Of a stretch of 64,000 nucleotides of DNA, positions 1 to 6,261 are shown one piece after another (position 1 is the stretch's first letter; each line of letters begins with the position of its first letter). The position numbers and the translations under genes are program-made. The DNA lies in NCBI RefSeq assembly GCF_013215705.1, contig NZ_JABSQR010000012.1, forward strand, positions 1 to 64,000, in the 5' to 3' direction. The stretch comes from Moritella sp. (GTDB lineage Bacteria > Pseudomonadota > Gammaproteobacteria > Enterobacterales > Moritellaceae). Below the pieces are notes generated by a model. That model searched no databases and was not told where the DNA came from. It worked only from the letters and a program-made list of their open reading frames with translations.

Positions 1-159
1 GAAGACGCAACAGAAAATCAACCGATTGATGCAAGCGCTATTGTTGATGAAAAGGGCAAAAGATTAGAAGAGCCTAATACAGAAGATCCAAGCGGTGAAA
101 TGAAAAACATGTCGGACACTATCGACTTTATGCCGAAGCCGCGTTCTTATTGGATGTAG
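1..159 (+). CDS. C-terminal part of a small lipoprotein-like protein (cut by window edge)
   Basis: The reading frame is open from the first base to a TAG stop at 157-159, giving the last 52 residues of a protein whose start lies to the left. The final 25 residues match, with no change I can see, the C-terminus of the lipoprotein at 3580-3873 (both end MPKPRSYWM), so this is the tail of a paralogue. The rest is acidic and shows no domain I recognise. It is followed by an inverted repeat and then mobile-element debris, which suggests it belongs to an integrated element. Function unknown; possibly a phage or satellite accessory protein. Confidence 0.6.
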   Translation, partial: EDATENQPIDASAIVDEKGKRLEEPNTEDPSGEMKNMSDTIDFMPKPRSYWM

Positions 160-161
160 GT
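81..161 (+). repeat. Direct repeat, left copy (partner at 3795-3875)
   Basis: These 81 bases recur at 3795-3875, 3714 bases downstream, with two differences that I count, both at third codon positions. The repeat covers the coding sequence for the shared C-terminus, the stop codon and two further bases. Silent-only changes point to a repeat maintained as coding sequence in two related modules. Confidence 0.85.
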
Positions 162-178
162 TATAGCGCGTAAAATGA

Positions 179-202
179 GTCCATGCCTCACAAAGCATGG
201 AC
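179..202. terminator. Inverted repeat after the lipoprotein tail
   Basis: GTCCATGC at 179-186 pairs perfectly with GCATGGAC at 195-202 across an 8-base loop, 20 bases after the stop of the partial gene. No T-run follows, so it is a weak candidate for an intrinsic terminator or an mRNA 3' stabilising stem. From here to about 438 I see no convincing gene; a 69-codon plus-strand frame at 197-406 has no family features. Confidence 0.4.
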
Positions 203-438
203 GCTTACTCTAGGCCAAAAGCAGGTTTAGCAGTGCCACATGTTAGTTTTTTACAATTAATAGAGGGATCGTTCCGCCAGTTCCGCCACATAAAGCCAGC
301 GGTTATCTCCAATAACGTGCAATGGCTTGTATCTAAACAGGTTCAGATTGACTACAAAGCCACTAAATACCCCGCTATTACCCCGATGATCACAACTCCA
401 ATTTGATCAATCAAAATCCAAATTTGATCTATCTATTT

Positions 439-952
439 TTATACCCGAGTATCATTATTAATATAAGCTAGAGGCCTAACCACTAGCGACTCACCCAATG
501 TAAAATCATCCCTCTCTTCTTCTATATCATTCACTTTATCATCTTCCTTGCAGCTTACTATCCGCGAAGCCTTTTGATAACGAGTTTATAAACACATTCC
601 GTTAATGTTTTCGTTATATAACCCAAGTCGTTTAAGTCTGTATTAGTGGTCTTAAACATCAAGTGACCGTCTTTATATACATCAAAGTAATCAGGTATAA
701 GAAATCTTCGGGCGTTAACACACGCCCTACACGGCTATATTTCACTTGTTTGGTGAATCCAGTGACATAGAAATCAAAGCCGATTAAAGGCTCAGGTTCA
801 ATATCAACAGTTTCATCAATAACCGCACTACTATCATCACTATTAGTAATATCAGTATTCGCCCCAGTAACCACCGCGCTTTCGTCAGTAGAAACGTCAT
901 CAACATACTCAACTTGTTCACGGCTTTGTTGAGTACCGGTACTCGGTGAATC
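439..952 (-). pseudogene. Frameshifted remnant of a filamentous-phage Zot-like protein (C-terminal part)
   Basis: Three minus-strand frames join into one plausible protein. The first (about 952 down to 695) encodes an acidic Ser/Thr-rich linker and then GFDFYVTGFTKQVKYSR. After a one-base shift near 690-700 the next frame reads YFDVYKDGHLMFKTTNTDL, then LGYITKTLTECVYKL. After another shift near 565-575 a third reads ASRIVSC followed by an acidic tail ending at a TAA at 439-441. An acidic linker, then a beta-rich domain ending in CVYKL...SRIVSC, is how I remember the periplasmic end of inovirus Zot/gpI morphogenesis proteins; that match is from memory. The N-terminal ATPase part is absent, replaced by integrase sequence from about 955. 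Confidence 0.4.
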
Positions 953-1737
953 ACCTACACGGCCAAGCGTTAAACGATGGCTTGAAGCGTAAGCGCAAAT
1001 TATTGGCATTATCTAAAATGATGGGTAATCCGATAGCGAAGAAGTTCGACCGCTCTCACTTCTCTACCTACCGAAAATTACGCCTTGAAACAGTCAGTGT
1101 TAAAACAGTCAACAATGAGCAAACTTACCTTAATGCTCTATTCAATGAATTAAGCCGCTTGGGTGAATGGAAAGCAGAAAATCCGATTGCTGGTATGCGG
1201 GCATTAAAATATAAAACGCCTGAAATGGGGTATTTACAGCCAGCACAAATCCCGTTGTTAATAAAAGAGCTGGGGAACGGGCGCAATAAAGACGTGCAAC
1301 TGATTGCAGAAATTTGTTTAAGCACGGGCTGTCGTTGGGGTGAAGCAGAGAATTTACGCGGTGAACATGTAAATAATAATAAGGTGACGTTCGTTAATAC
1401 CAAAGGTAATAAGCCGCGCAGTATTCCTATATCAGTAGAGTTGGCGGCTCGGATGCCTAAAAAGACCGGTCACTTATTTGGTAGCAGTATTAAGGCCTTT
1501 CGTCATGCCGTAGATAGGGCCGGAATTAATTTACCTAAAGGACAAATGAGCCACGTATTACGCCATACCTTTGCCAGTCACTTTATGATGAACGGCGGTA
1601 ATATTTTAGTACTGCAGCGAATACTTGGACACGCATCAATTGTTGATACGATGAAATATTCACATTTTGCGCCAGAGCACTTGGAAGATGCTGTTAGGTT
1701 GAATCCGTTAGTGAACTCACACGCTGAAGATCAATAG
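946..1737 (+). CDS. int: P2-type tyrosine recombinase (integrase), N-terminally truncated
   Basis: Site-specific recombinase of the phage P2/HP1 integrase group. The frame has 263 codons from a GTG; intact relatives run to roughly 330-340, so about 75-85 N-terminal residues (arm-binding domain and the start of the core-binding domain) are missing. Family similarity begins abruptly at LHGQALNDG, where plus-strand integrase meets minus-strand phage debris. The catalytic half is intact: Arg in TGCRWGEAENL, Lys in NTKGNKPR, the HVLRHTFASHF box, the RILGHAS box and the nucleophile Tyr in DTMKYSHF. No ribosome site is evident at the GTG. It may be expressed but is probably inactive as an integrase. 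Confidence 0.8.
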   Translation: MNHLHGQALNDGLKRKRKLLALSKMMGNPIAKKFDRSHFSTYRKLRLETVSVKTVNNEQTYLNALFNELSRLGEWKAENPIAGMRALKYKTPEMGYLQPAQIPLLIKELGNGRNKDVQLIAEICLSTGCRWGEAENLRGEHVNNNKVTFVNTKGNKPRSIPISVELAARMPKKTGHLFGSSIKAFRHAVDRAGINLPKGQMSHVLRHTFASHFMMNGGNILVLQRILGHASIVDTMKYSHFAPEHLEDAVRLNPLVNSHAEDQ

Positions 1738-1796
1738 AATAGAATAACGTTCTGTTATAATGATATAAAAATAAAAATCGCTTACAAGGGCGGATT

Positions 1797-2441
1797 ATGA
1801 AAAAGCACTTATTTACTATTATACTTTCATTTAGTCTATTAGGCTGTCAAACAATTAGAACAAGTTCAACTACCAATCCAGAAGTCAACATTCCACCGAT
1901 TGATAGCATTGTAGTTTTCGCAACGAATAATTCGTCACTAGAGCACAGCGTTGTAACTGAACTAAACAGCCAAGAAGTTCAGGCCTATAGCGGAAAAGAA
2001 TTGAGTGCTTTCGTAAATAATTGGGATGAATTTAAAAGCTTAATGCTTAATAAAAATATCACCTATTTATTACTAGTTAGCTCTCAAATGAACAACCAGA
2101 ACAGCACCATGATTGGCACAACCAGCCATACCAACACGATCGCCTCGATTACCAGCCCTAGCAATAACAGTAATCCTTTTTTTGTATCTCCTAATGGAAC
2201 TGCTAATCAGTGGAATATAAACAGTAATAGCTACACCACCACAACGCCCATTTACAACAGCACTAATCATGCTTCATCAGAAGCTATGCTGATTAATAGT
2301 GGCGATGTGAAAGTATGGTTTGCAACAATAAATATTGAGGCTCAAGGAACGTTATACACAGGGCATAACAAGATGATAAAAGGCTTAACTGAGGGCATCA
2401 TTGACGAATTGAAAAAAAACAGTCTCATAAAAAAACACTGA
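1797..2441 (+). CDS. Putative lipoprotein, function unknown
   Basis: A 214-residue protein with a lipoprotein signal: positively charged MKKH, a hydrophobic stretch and lipobox SLLGC with the acylated Cys near residue 17. An AGGGCGG stretch sits just upstream of the ATG. Residues about 35-95 look like a compact domain (VVFATNNSS, YLLLVSS). The middle (about 100-160) is low-complexity Asn/Ser/Thr, and the end returns to a structured look (VKVWFATINIEAQG). This resembles small outer-membrane lipoproteins that bind or form oligomers, but I cannot name the family. It lies 60 bases after the integrase and before the att-like site, the position where cargo genes of P2-like elements sit. Confidence 0.6.
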   Translation: MKKHLFTIILSFSLLGCQTIRTSSTTNPEVNIPPIDSIVVFATNNSSLEHSVVTELNSQEVQAYSGKELSAFVNNWDEFKSLMLNKNITYLLLVSSQMNNQNSTMIGTTSHTNTIASITSPSNNSNPFFVSPNGTANQWNINSNSYTTTTPIYNSTNHASSEAMLINSGDVKVWFATINIEAQGTLYTGHNKMIKGLTEGIIDELKKNSLIKKH

Positions 2442-2507
2442 ATACATAGCCAGAACACAACTCGCATGAGCATACGCTGAAATAACATAGTTTTTCATTT
2501 CTAGGTT

Positions 2508-2569
2508 GCCGCCCCCCTTTATTTCGGGGTCGGCATACCCTTTGCCCCTAATGGGGAAAGGGGGGGGGG
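2508..2569. repeat. Two GC-rich hairpins ending in a run of ten G
   Basis: In AT-rich surroundings two consecutive hairpins stand out. GCCG/CCCC pairs with GGGG/CGGC across 2508-2534. CCCTTTGCCCC at 2538-2548 pairs with GGGG-AAA-GGG at 2553-2562. A homopolymer of ten G runs from 2560 to 2569. The first hairpin could terminate the lipoprotein transcript. The G run is a slippage-prone tract but lies in no reading frame I can support. Confidence 0.5.
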
Positions 2570-2701
2570 AATAATCAATACATTAAGCTACAAAAAAGGA
2601 AAAGTAATGGCGGCAGGATGGCGACATTTCAGGCTGTTATTATTTATCTAACTTTATATATTCCAACATAGGTAGCATATTGACGGTTTTAACGCGAGAT
2701 T

Positions 2702-2724
2702 AAAAAAACCTCCAACTGGGAGGC
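2702..2724 (-). terminator. Rho-independent terminator of the YceK-like gene
   Basis: On the minus strand a CCTCC/GGAGG stem (2709-2713 with 2719-2723) and a 5-base loop are followed by seven T. It lies 15 bases after the stop of the minus-strand gene at 2740. Confidence 0.75.
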
Positions 2725-2739
2725 TAAATAACGGTATTA

Positions 2740-3072
2740 TTACATAGGGCACATAATTCCTGGATCCATCATCACATCAGAATATTTCATATCTGTAGAG
2801 AACATCATAACTAGATCAATTGGTAATAAGACTGTATCAAGTGCTGTTGTTAATACCACTTCTGCAGCCCATAAGGGCACAGGCATCATAAGCGCTGCCA
2901 TAGAAGATAAAAGTGCACATGGTGTTGCTGCCACGTCTGCCACAGTACCCGCATATGGGTGCCCAAACTCTCCTTCAATAAAGTGACTCTGTATTGATGA
3001 ACAGCCTGACGATGATATCGATAACACTACGACAAAGATCAAGCAAAGCTTTCGCTGAAAAGTATAACGCAC
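2740..3072 (-). CDS. YceK/YidQ-like lipoprotein (DUF1375)
   Basis: A 110-residue lipoprotein. The N-terminus has a basic start, a hydrophobic stretch and lipobox ISSSGC, so the acylated Cys is near residue 24. The body has the hallmarks of the YceK family: GHPYAGTVADV shortly after the Cys, a hydrophobic central stretch, and ALDTVLLPIDLVMMF near the end. Members are small envelope lipoproteins of unknown function in enterobacteria and vibrios. It is transcribed against the integrase, has its own terminator, and lies between the integrase module and the tmRNA-like att site, so it is probably cargo of the element. Confidence 0.7.
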   Translation of the reverse strand: MRYTFQRKLCLIFVVVLSISSSGCSSIQSHFIEGEFGHPYAGTVADVAATPCALLSSMAALMMPVPLWAAEVVLTTALDTVLLPIDLVMMFSTDMKYSDVMMDPGIMCPM

Positions 3073-3279
3073 AACACAACCTTAAATTATATTATTTATA
3101 TATAATAAACAATAACATAGAGATTACCGTCAAATCAAGCCACCACACCTTCAGCGATCACACAATCATAAACATTGCTACAGAATGGCGACAACATTTA
3201 GATATGATATGTAATTGATTAGATAAGAAAGGCACAATCAGCATTTCAAATATGCCTATATAACTGCATTCAATCGAGT

Positions 3280-3302
3280 TTCAACTCCCCCCGACTCCAC
3301 CA
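3280..3302 (+). other. Probable attachment site: 23-nt copy of the 3' end of tmRNA (ssrA)
   Basis: The stretch starting TTCAACTCCCC and ending GACTCCACCA has the form of the 3' half of the T-arm plus acceptor stem and CCA end of tmRNA (E. coli ends TTCAACTCCCGCCAGCTCCACCA). The 5' half of the T-arm is not present upstream, so this is a fragment, as expected for the att copy left at the far end of an element integrated in ssrA. It lies downstream of the integrase 3' end, where att sits in P2-type prophages. The intact ssrA should lie left of the window. It could instead be the original ssrA end displaced by recombination. Confidence 0.7.
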
Positions 3303-3316
3303 AACGCAAGTTAGAA

Positions 3317-3374
3317 CGACACCCTCCTAAGTGTCGCAGCCCATTGAATGGTTTGATTCAATGGGCTTTTCTTT
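3317..3374 (+). terminator. Hairpin plus strong Rho-independent terminator downstream of the att site
   Basis: A small hairpin CGACAC/GTGTCG (3317-3336) is followed by a 10-bp stem, GCCCATTGAA at 3339-3348 with TTCAATGGGC at 3357-3366, and then TTTTCTTT. No gene ends just upstream. The terminator sits 37 bases after the tmRNA-like CCA end, so it is best read as the original ssrA terminator, or a copy carried with the att site. Confidence 0.8.
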
Positions 3375-3436
3375 ATCCAAAATTCAACAAAAACAGGTAA
3401 AAGCTTGTTTTTTAAGCGTAAATATATGGAGTGGTA

Positions 3437-3577
3437 ATGAATAAGATAGTTTTAATGATTTGTCTGTGCCTGTCACTTCAAGGTTGTAGCGGTATCCTCG
3501 ATGGTATAAACACTGATAGTCTGAAAAGTGTTGCTAGTACAATACGTTATTTAATAAATAATACCGGTATGGGGTGA
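3437..3577 (+). CDS. Very small lipoprotein (46 residues), function unknown
   Basis: The ATG at 3437 is preceded by GGAGTGG at 3428-3434, a good ribosome site, and opens a 46-codon frame ending at TGA 3575-3577. The product starts MNKIVLMICLCLSLQGC, a complete lipoprotein signal with lipobox SLQGC, leaving about 30 mature residues. It abuts the next lipoprotein gene with only two bases between stop and ATG, so the two are probably translated together. The layout of two adjacent tiny lipoproteins recalls phage lysis or envelope-modifying cassettes, but I recognise no family. Confidence 0.6.
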   Translation: MNKIVLMICLCLSLQGCSGILDGINTDSLKSVASTIRYLINNTGMG

Positions 3578-3579
3578 TC

Positions 3580-3873
3580 ATGAGATATTTACCATTAATC
3601 ATATTTATCTGCCTGTTGAGTCAAGGTTGTAGCACTAAATCGAACCTGCCAATCAACCGACCGACAAGCACAATTCAAGCTTTAGCACTCGCGACGATAG
3701 AAGATGCCAAAGAAGATCAACCAATTAGCGTTGATGGCTTAGATAAACTACAAATAGATGCAAGTGATGTGGTTGATGAAAGTGTTAAACAATTAGAAGA
3801 TCCAAGCGGTGAAATGAAAAATATGTCGGACACCATCGACTTTATGCCGAAGCCGCGTTCTTATTGGATGTAG
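3580..3873 (+). CDS. Small lipoprotein, paralogue of the partial gene at the window start
   Basis: A 97-residue protein from the ATG at 3580. A GTG at 3574 is in frame two codons earlier, but the ATG sits better behind GGGGTGA. The signal ends in lipobox LLSQGC. The mature part is acidic, with no domain I know, and ends GEMKNMSDTIDFMPKPRSYWM except for small changes, the same tail as the partial gene at 1-159. Cotranscribed with the 46-residue lipoprotein just upstream. Conservation of the C-terminus in two copies, with only silent changes, suggests the tail is the functional part, perhaps a contact with a partner protein. Confidence 0.6.
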   Translation: MRYLPLIIFICLLSQGCSTKSNLPINRPTSTIQALALATIEDAKEDQPISVDGLDKLQIDASDVVDESVKQLEDPSGEMKNMSDTIDFMPKPRSYWM

Positions 3874-3875
3874 GT
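3795..3875 (+). repeat. Direct repeat, right copy (partner at 81-161)
   Basis: Second copy of the 81-base repeat described at 81-161. In both places the order is lipoprotein gene and then integrase sequence on the same strand, so this looks like the same module twice, in tandem, with the second one more decayed. Confidence 0.85.
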
Positions 3876-4015
3876 GATAACATGAAAAATATGAGAATTA
3901 CGAGAATTACGGCCAATTCGCAAGTCACGACCCTTCTGTTTGAGAGGGTGTACGTCAATTGAACATTCATTTCAATAGATTTATAAACTCGTGACTAACG
4001 ATAATATTTTAGCTG

Positions 4016-4058
4016 TTTTTTATTTTTTATTTTTTATTTTTTATTTTTTATTTTTTTT
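4016..4058 (+). repeat. Heptanucleotide tandem repeat, (TTTTTTA)n
   Basis: Adenines at 4022, 4029, 4036, 4043 and 4050 sit exactly seven bases apart in an otherwise pure T tract, giving about six units. It lies in the non-coding stretch 3963-4410, where I see no gene. Such tracts change length by slippage and bend DNA. No promoter it would control is obvious. Confidence 0.9.
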
Positions 4059-4410
4059 AACTTACCACAACAATTACATTTATAAATACTGCTATAAAAC
4101 AGTTTTTGATACCATGTACGGCTTATTTTAGCCACTCTCGCGTTTTCACAACATCTCATAACGTTTCCTCATATATCACAGATATCCAATGCACGATTAA
4201 TGCTCAACTGAGCATCAATACTAAACTCGAATAGCTCACTTTTTATAAAATGATATAACGCGACTAAAAGAATCATATCATTCAAACGCTTACACTAGGA
4301 ATTATACTTTATAGGTAGTCTAAAATATACAAAAAACATTAAAAAGAACAACAAAAAATTAACAACTGCTGGTTAACGTTTACGAATAGGACAGATTCGG
4401 TCCGGTGTGA

Positions 4411-4494
4411 CGTCATACGTTTGCGAATTATTTTATGATGAATGGCGGGAATATTCTGGCGCTACAGGATGCAGTTAAATTAAATTCGTTGGCA
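4411..4494 (+). pseudogene. Relic of a second P2-type integrase (C-terminal end, internally deleted)
   Basis: From 4411 the frame reads RHTFANYFMMNGGNILALQ and then DAVKLNSL. It matches the C-terminal end of the integrase at 946-1737 (RHTFASHFMMNGGNILVLQ ... DAVRLNPL) but lacks the 23 residues between, including the catalytic tyrosine and the LGH box. A TGA lies immediately upstream in frame. The remnant cannot encode a working recombinase. It marks the right limit of recognisable element sequence. Confidence 0.75.
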
Positions 4495-4521
4495 TTTACC
4501 CTAATACTTATATTGAACGAG

Positions 4522-4558
4522 AAAAAAATCCCACTTACTGTAAATAAGCGGGATTTTT
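4522..4558. terminator. Bidirectional Rho-independent terminator
   Basis: AAAAATCCC at 4524-4532 pairs with GGGATTTTT at 4550-4558, and the inner CTTA/TAAG extends the stem. A-run and T-run flank both sides, so it can work on either strand. It separates the element relic from the porin gene. Confidence 0.75.
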
Positions 4559-4650
4559 ATAAAGGATATATTACGTTCTGCTACGGTAAAGACTAAGAAA
4601 CCGACAACAGTGGCAAACGCGAACTCTTGGTTACGCGCTGCTCAGTAGTA

Positions 4651-4684
4651 GACAGATTCAATGAATCATTGCATTGAATCTGTC
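4651..4684 (-). terminator. 13-bp hairpin at the 3' end of the porin gene
   Basis: GACAGATTCAATG (4651-4663) pairs perfectly with CATTGAATCTGTC (4672-4684) around an 8-base loop, four bases from the porin stop codon. There is no clear T-run, so it may protect the mRNA end, with the terminator at 4522-4558 completing termination. Confidence 0.6.
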
Positions 4685-4688
4685 GGAA

Positions 4689-5633
4689 TTAGAAAGAGTA
4701 ACGCGCACCAACGATGAATTCATCAGCGTTGTTATTATTACCATGCTCCGCTGAAGTATCGTTGCTTAGTGCCACTTTATAACCAGCATACGCAGCTACG
4801 TCACCAATATAACGACCATATTCAAATGCTACGAAGTTAACATCGTTAACGCTTGGCTCATCAGCACTTAAATAGTTATATGAAACACTTACTACATTTT
4901 CACCAAAACCATAAGATGCGAATGCATCAACGGCATCAAAGTCAGCATCAGCTACAGACCCTTTTTGTACTAAGCCTGAAACTAAAATACCACCGTTAGT
5001 ATAACGCGCACCGATCATGTATACATCTGATGAATCAGACACATTCTCAGCAGCTTCTGTTGCCGCATAACCAGCACTTAATTCAACACTTGGCAGTAAT
5101 TTATAAGCAACCATCAAACCGCCGCCATTCTCGGTAGCTTTAAGGTTAGCAGATGCGTTAAATGTTAAATCACCTTTAGTCACACTATAAAGGATCGTAT
5201 CTTCTGCTCTGTCACCGCTTGCTGTAATTTTTTCGTTGGTATAACCACTAAAGTATTCTGCCATATCGGTAAAGTCAGTAAGATAGGTAACAGCATTATC
5301 TTGAGTACCGTATGTTAGAGTACCGTAAGCAGTCTCAGCACCAACGTATAAATAACGCGTCTTAGTTTGGTTTGTCGTATCTGCTGTATCGTTATCTTGT
5401 GATAGTTCAAATTCAAATTTACCAACCGCAGTGATACCTTCATTGATTTCATGCTTACCTTGGCCATTTAAACGAACACGCGATTTATCAGTAAAATCGC
5501 TATCAGCAAGCGCAGCTCTTGCTTCAATACGTCCACCAAAAGAAAAATCGTCACTGTTAATATTTTCAGCAAGAACAGGCATAGATACGAGTGTCGCCAA
5601 TGTAAGAGATAATCCTTTATTTATGTTTTTCAT
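4689..5633 (-). CDS. Outer-membrane porin (Gram-negative trimeric porin family)
   Basis: Predicted 16-stranded beta-barrel for diffusion of small solutes. The start taken is the ATG at 5633 (314 residues), which has TGGAA six bases upstream; an ATG four codons earlier lacks a ribosome site. Signal peptide MKNINKGLSLTLATLVSMPVLA with cleavage after A22. The body alternates short polar turns and amphipathic strands (FSFGGRIEARAAL, TRYLYVGAETAYGTLTYG, YGRYIGDVAAYAGYKVAL) and ends FIVGARYSF with the terminal Phe required for BAM assembly. Monocistronic, with a hairpin directly after the stop. It differs clearly from the porin at 22775-23797. Substrate preference cannot be read from sequence. Confidence 0.85.
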   Translation of the reverse strand: MKNINKGLSLTLATLVSMPVLAENINSDDFSFGGRIEARAALADSDFTDKSRVRLNGQGKHEINEGITAVGKFEFELSQDNDTADTTNQTKTRYLYVGAETAYGTLTYGTQDNAVTYLTDFTDMAEYFSGYTNEKITASGDRAEDTILYSVTKGDLTFNASANLKATENGGGLMVAYKLLPSVELSAGYAATEAAENVSDSSDVYMIGARYTNGGILVSGLVQKGSVADADFDAVDAFASYGFGENVVSVSYNYLSADEPSVNDVNFVAFEYGRYIGDVAAYAGYKVALSNDTSAEHGNNNNADEFIVGARYSF

Positions 5634-5787
5634 GAAAAATTCCATTTAGTGAAGTTGATAGCAAAATAATTTAAAACGCAGATTGAACCAAGTTTTACGC
5701 TATATGTTATTATAAATATTAATAACATATATAATAACAGTACATTCACTTTACTTTAATTTACTTTGATTACAGCCTGTGCCTTAG

Positions 5788-6090
5788 TTAATGCTGATAA
5801 GCTCGCCCTAGCTGCTTAGCAACAATGTCGGTTAACTTCCCGCCGCTAAATTTGAACTTCACATCGAATTCACCACCAACAGATGCATGCAAAATATAGT
5901 GATTATGCCCAATCCGTTGCGACAATTTCTCTTTATTGATCATTGCCATCACGTCTGAATATTGCATTTCAATACCACTAATCAATAAACCACCACCGCT
6001 AAGACGGAAAAAGTCCTCGGCTTTGGCGTAAGATGATGATGGAAAAGACTGTAGCGTGATGAACAATAAGCTGAGATATTTTGATTGCAT
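5788..6090 (-). CDS. Small predicted secreted protein, function unknown
   Basis: A 100-residue protein that begins with a likely signal peptide (MQSKYLSLLFITLQSFPSSSYA, cleavage near residue 22). The mature part of about 78 residues is a mixed alpha/beta sequence (GGGLLISGIEMQYSDVMAMINK, GEFDVKFKFSG) without cysteines. I do not recognise the family. It stands alone between the porin promoter region and a repeat palindrome at 6116-6138. Codon use and signal peptide support a real gene, but no homologue can be named. Confidence 0.5.
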   Translation of the reverse strand: MQSKYLSLLFITLQSFPSSSYAKAEDFFRLSGGGLLISGIEMQYSDVMAMINKEKLSQRIGHNHYILHASVGGEFDVKFKFSGGKLTDIVAKQLGRAYQH

Positions 6091-6115
6091 AAACGCCCCT
6101 TAAGTTAGCTAACTA

Positions 6116-6138
6116 TATACCCAAGTTACTTGGGTATA
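6116..6138. repeat. 23-bp palindrome, minimal form of the TATACCCAAGT repeat family
   Basis: TATACCCAAGT, one T, then ACTTGGGTATA: a perfect inverted repeat with a one-base centre. The same ends bound the 264-bp element at 13427-13690 and the 48-49-bp elements at 32513-32560 and 40682-40730. It looks like the shortest deletion product of that family. It lies just upstream of the small secreted protein gene. Confidence 0.75.
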
Positions 6139-6200
6139 ATCAATACATAGCATGTTAAATGGCAGTGGTAAGTCGTCGTGTATTATTTTGTTACAGACAC

Positions 6201-6240
6201 AAAAAAACCTATTGAAAATCTATCTCAATAGGCTTTATTT
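6201..6240 (-). terminator. Rho-independent terminator of the rbs operon
   Basis: CCTATTGA at 6208-6215 pairs with TCAATAGG at 6225-6232. On the minus strand the stem is followed by seven T. It lies 22-60 bases beyond the rbsR stop. Confidence 0.85.
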
Positions 6241-6261
6241 ATAATCAGTAATTAGCATGAA

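Noticed and set aside
197-406. 69-codon plus-strand frame after the lipoprotein tail
   Set aside because: No signal, domain or ribosome site, and it overlaps the inverted repeat at 179-202; composition looks random.
2994-3218. 74-codon plus-strand frame overlapping the YceK-like gene
   Set aside because: Antisense to a gene with clear lipoprotein and family motifs; the remainder is AT-rich with no coding character.
3882-3962. 26-codon frame starting MKNMRITRITANSQV after the second lipoprotein
   Set aside because: Too short, no ribosome site and no homology visible to me; possibly the broken start of a lost gene.
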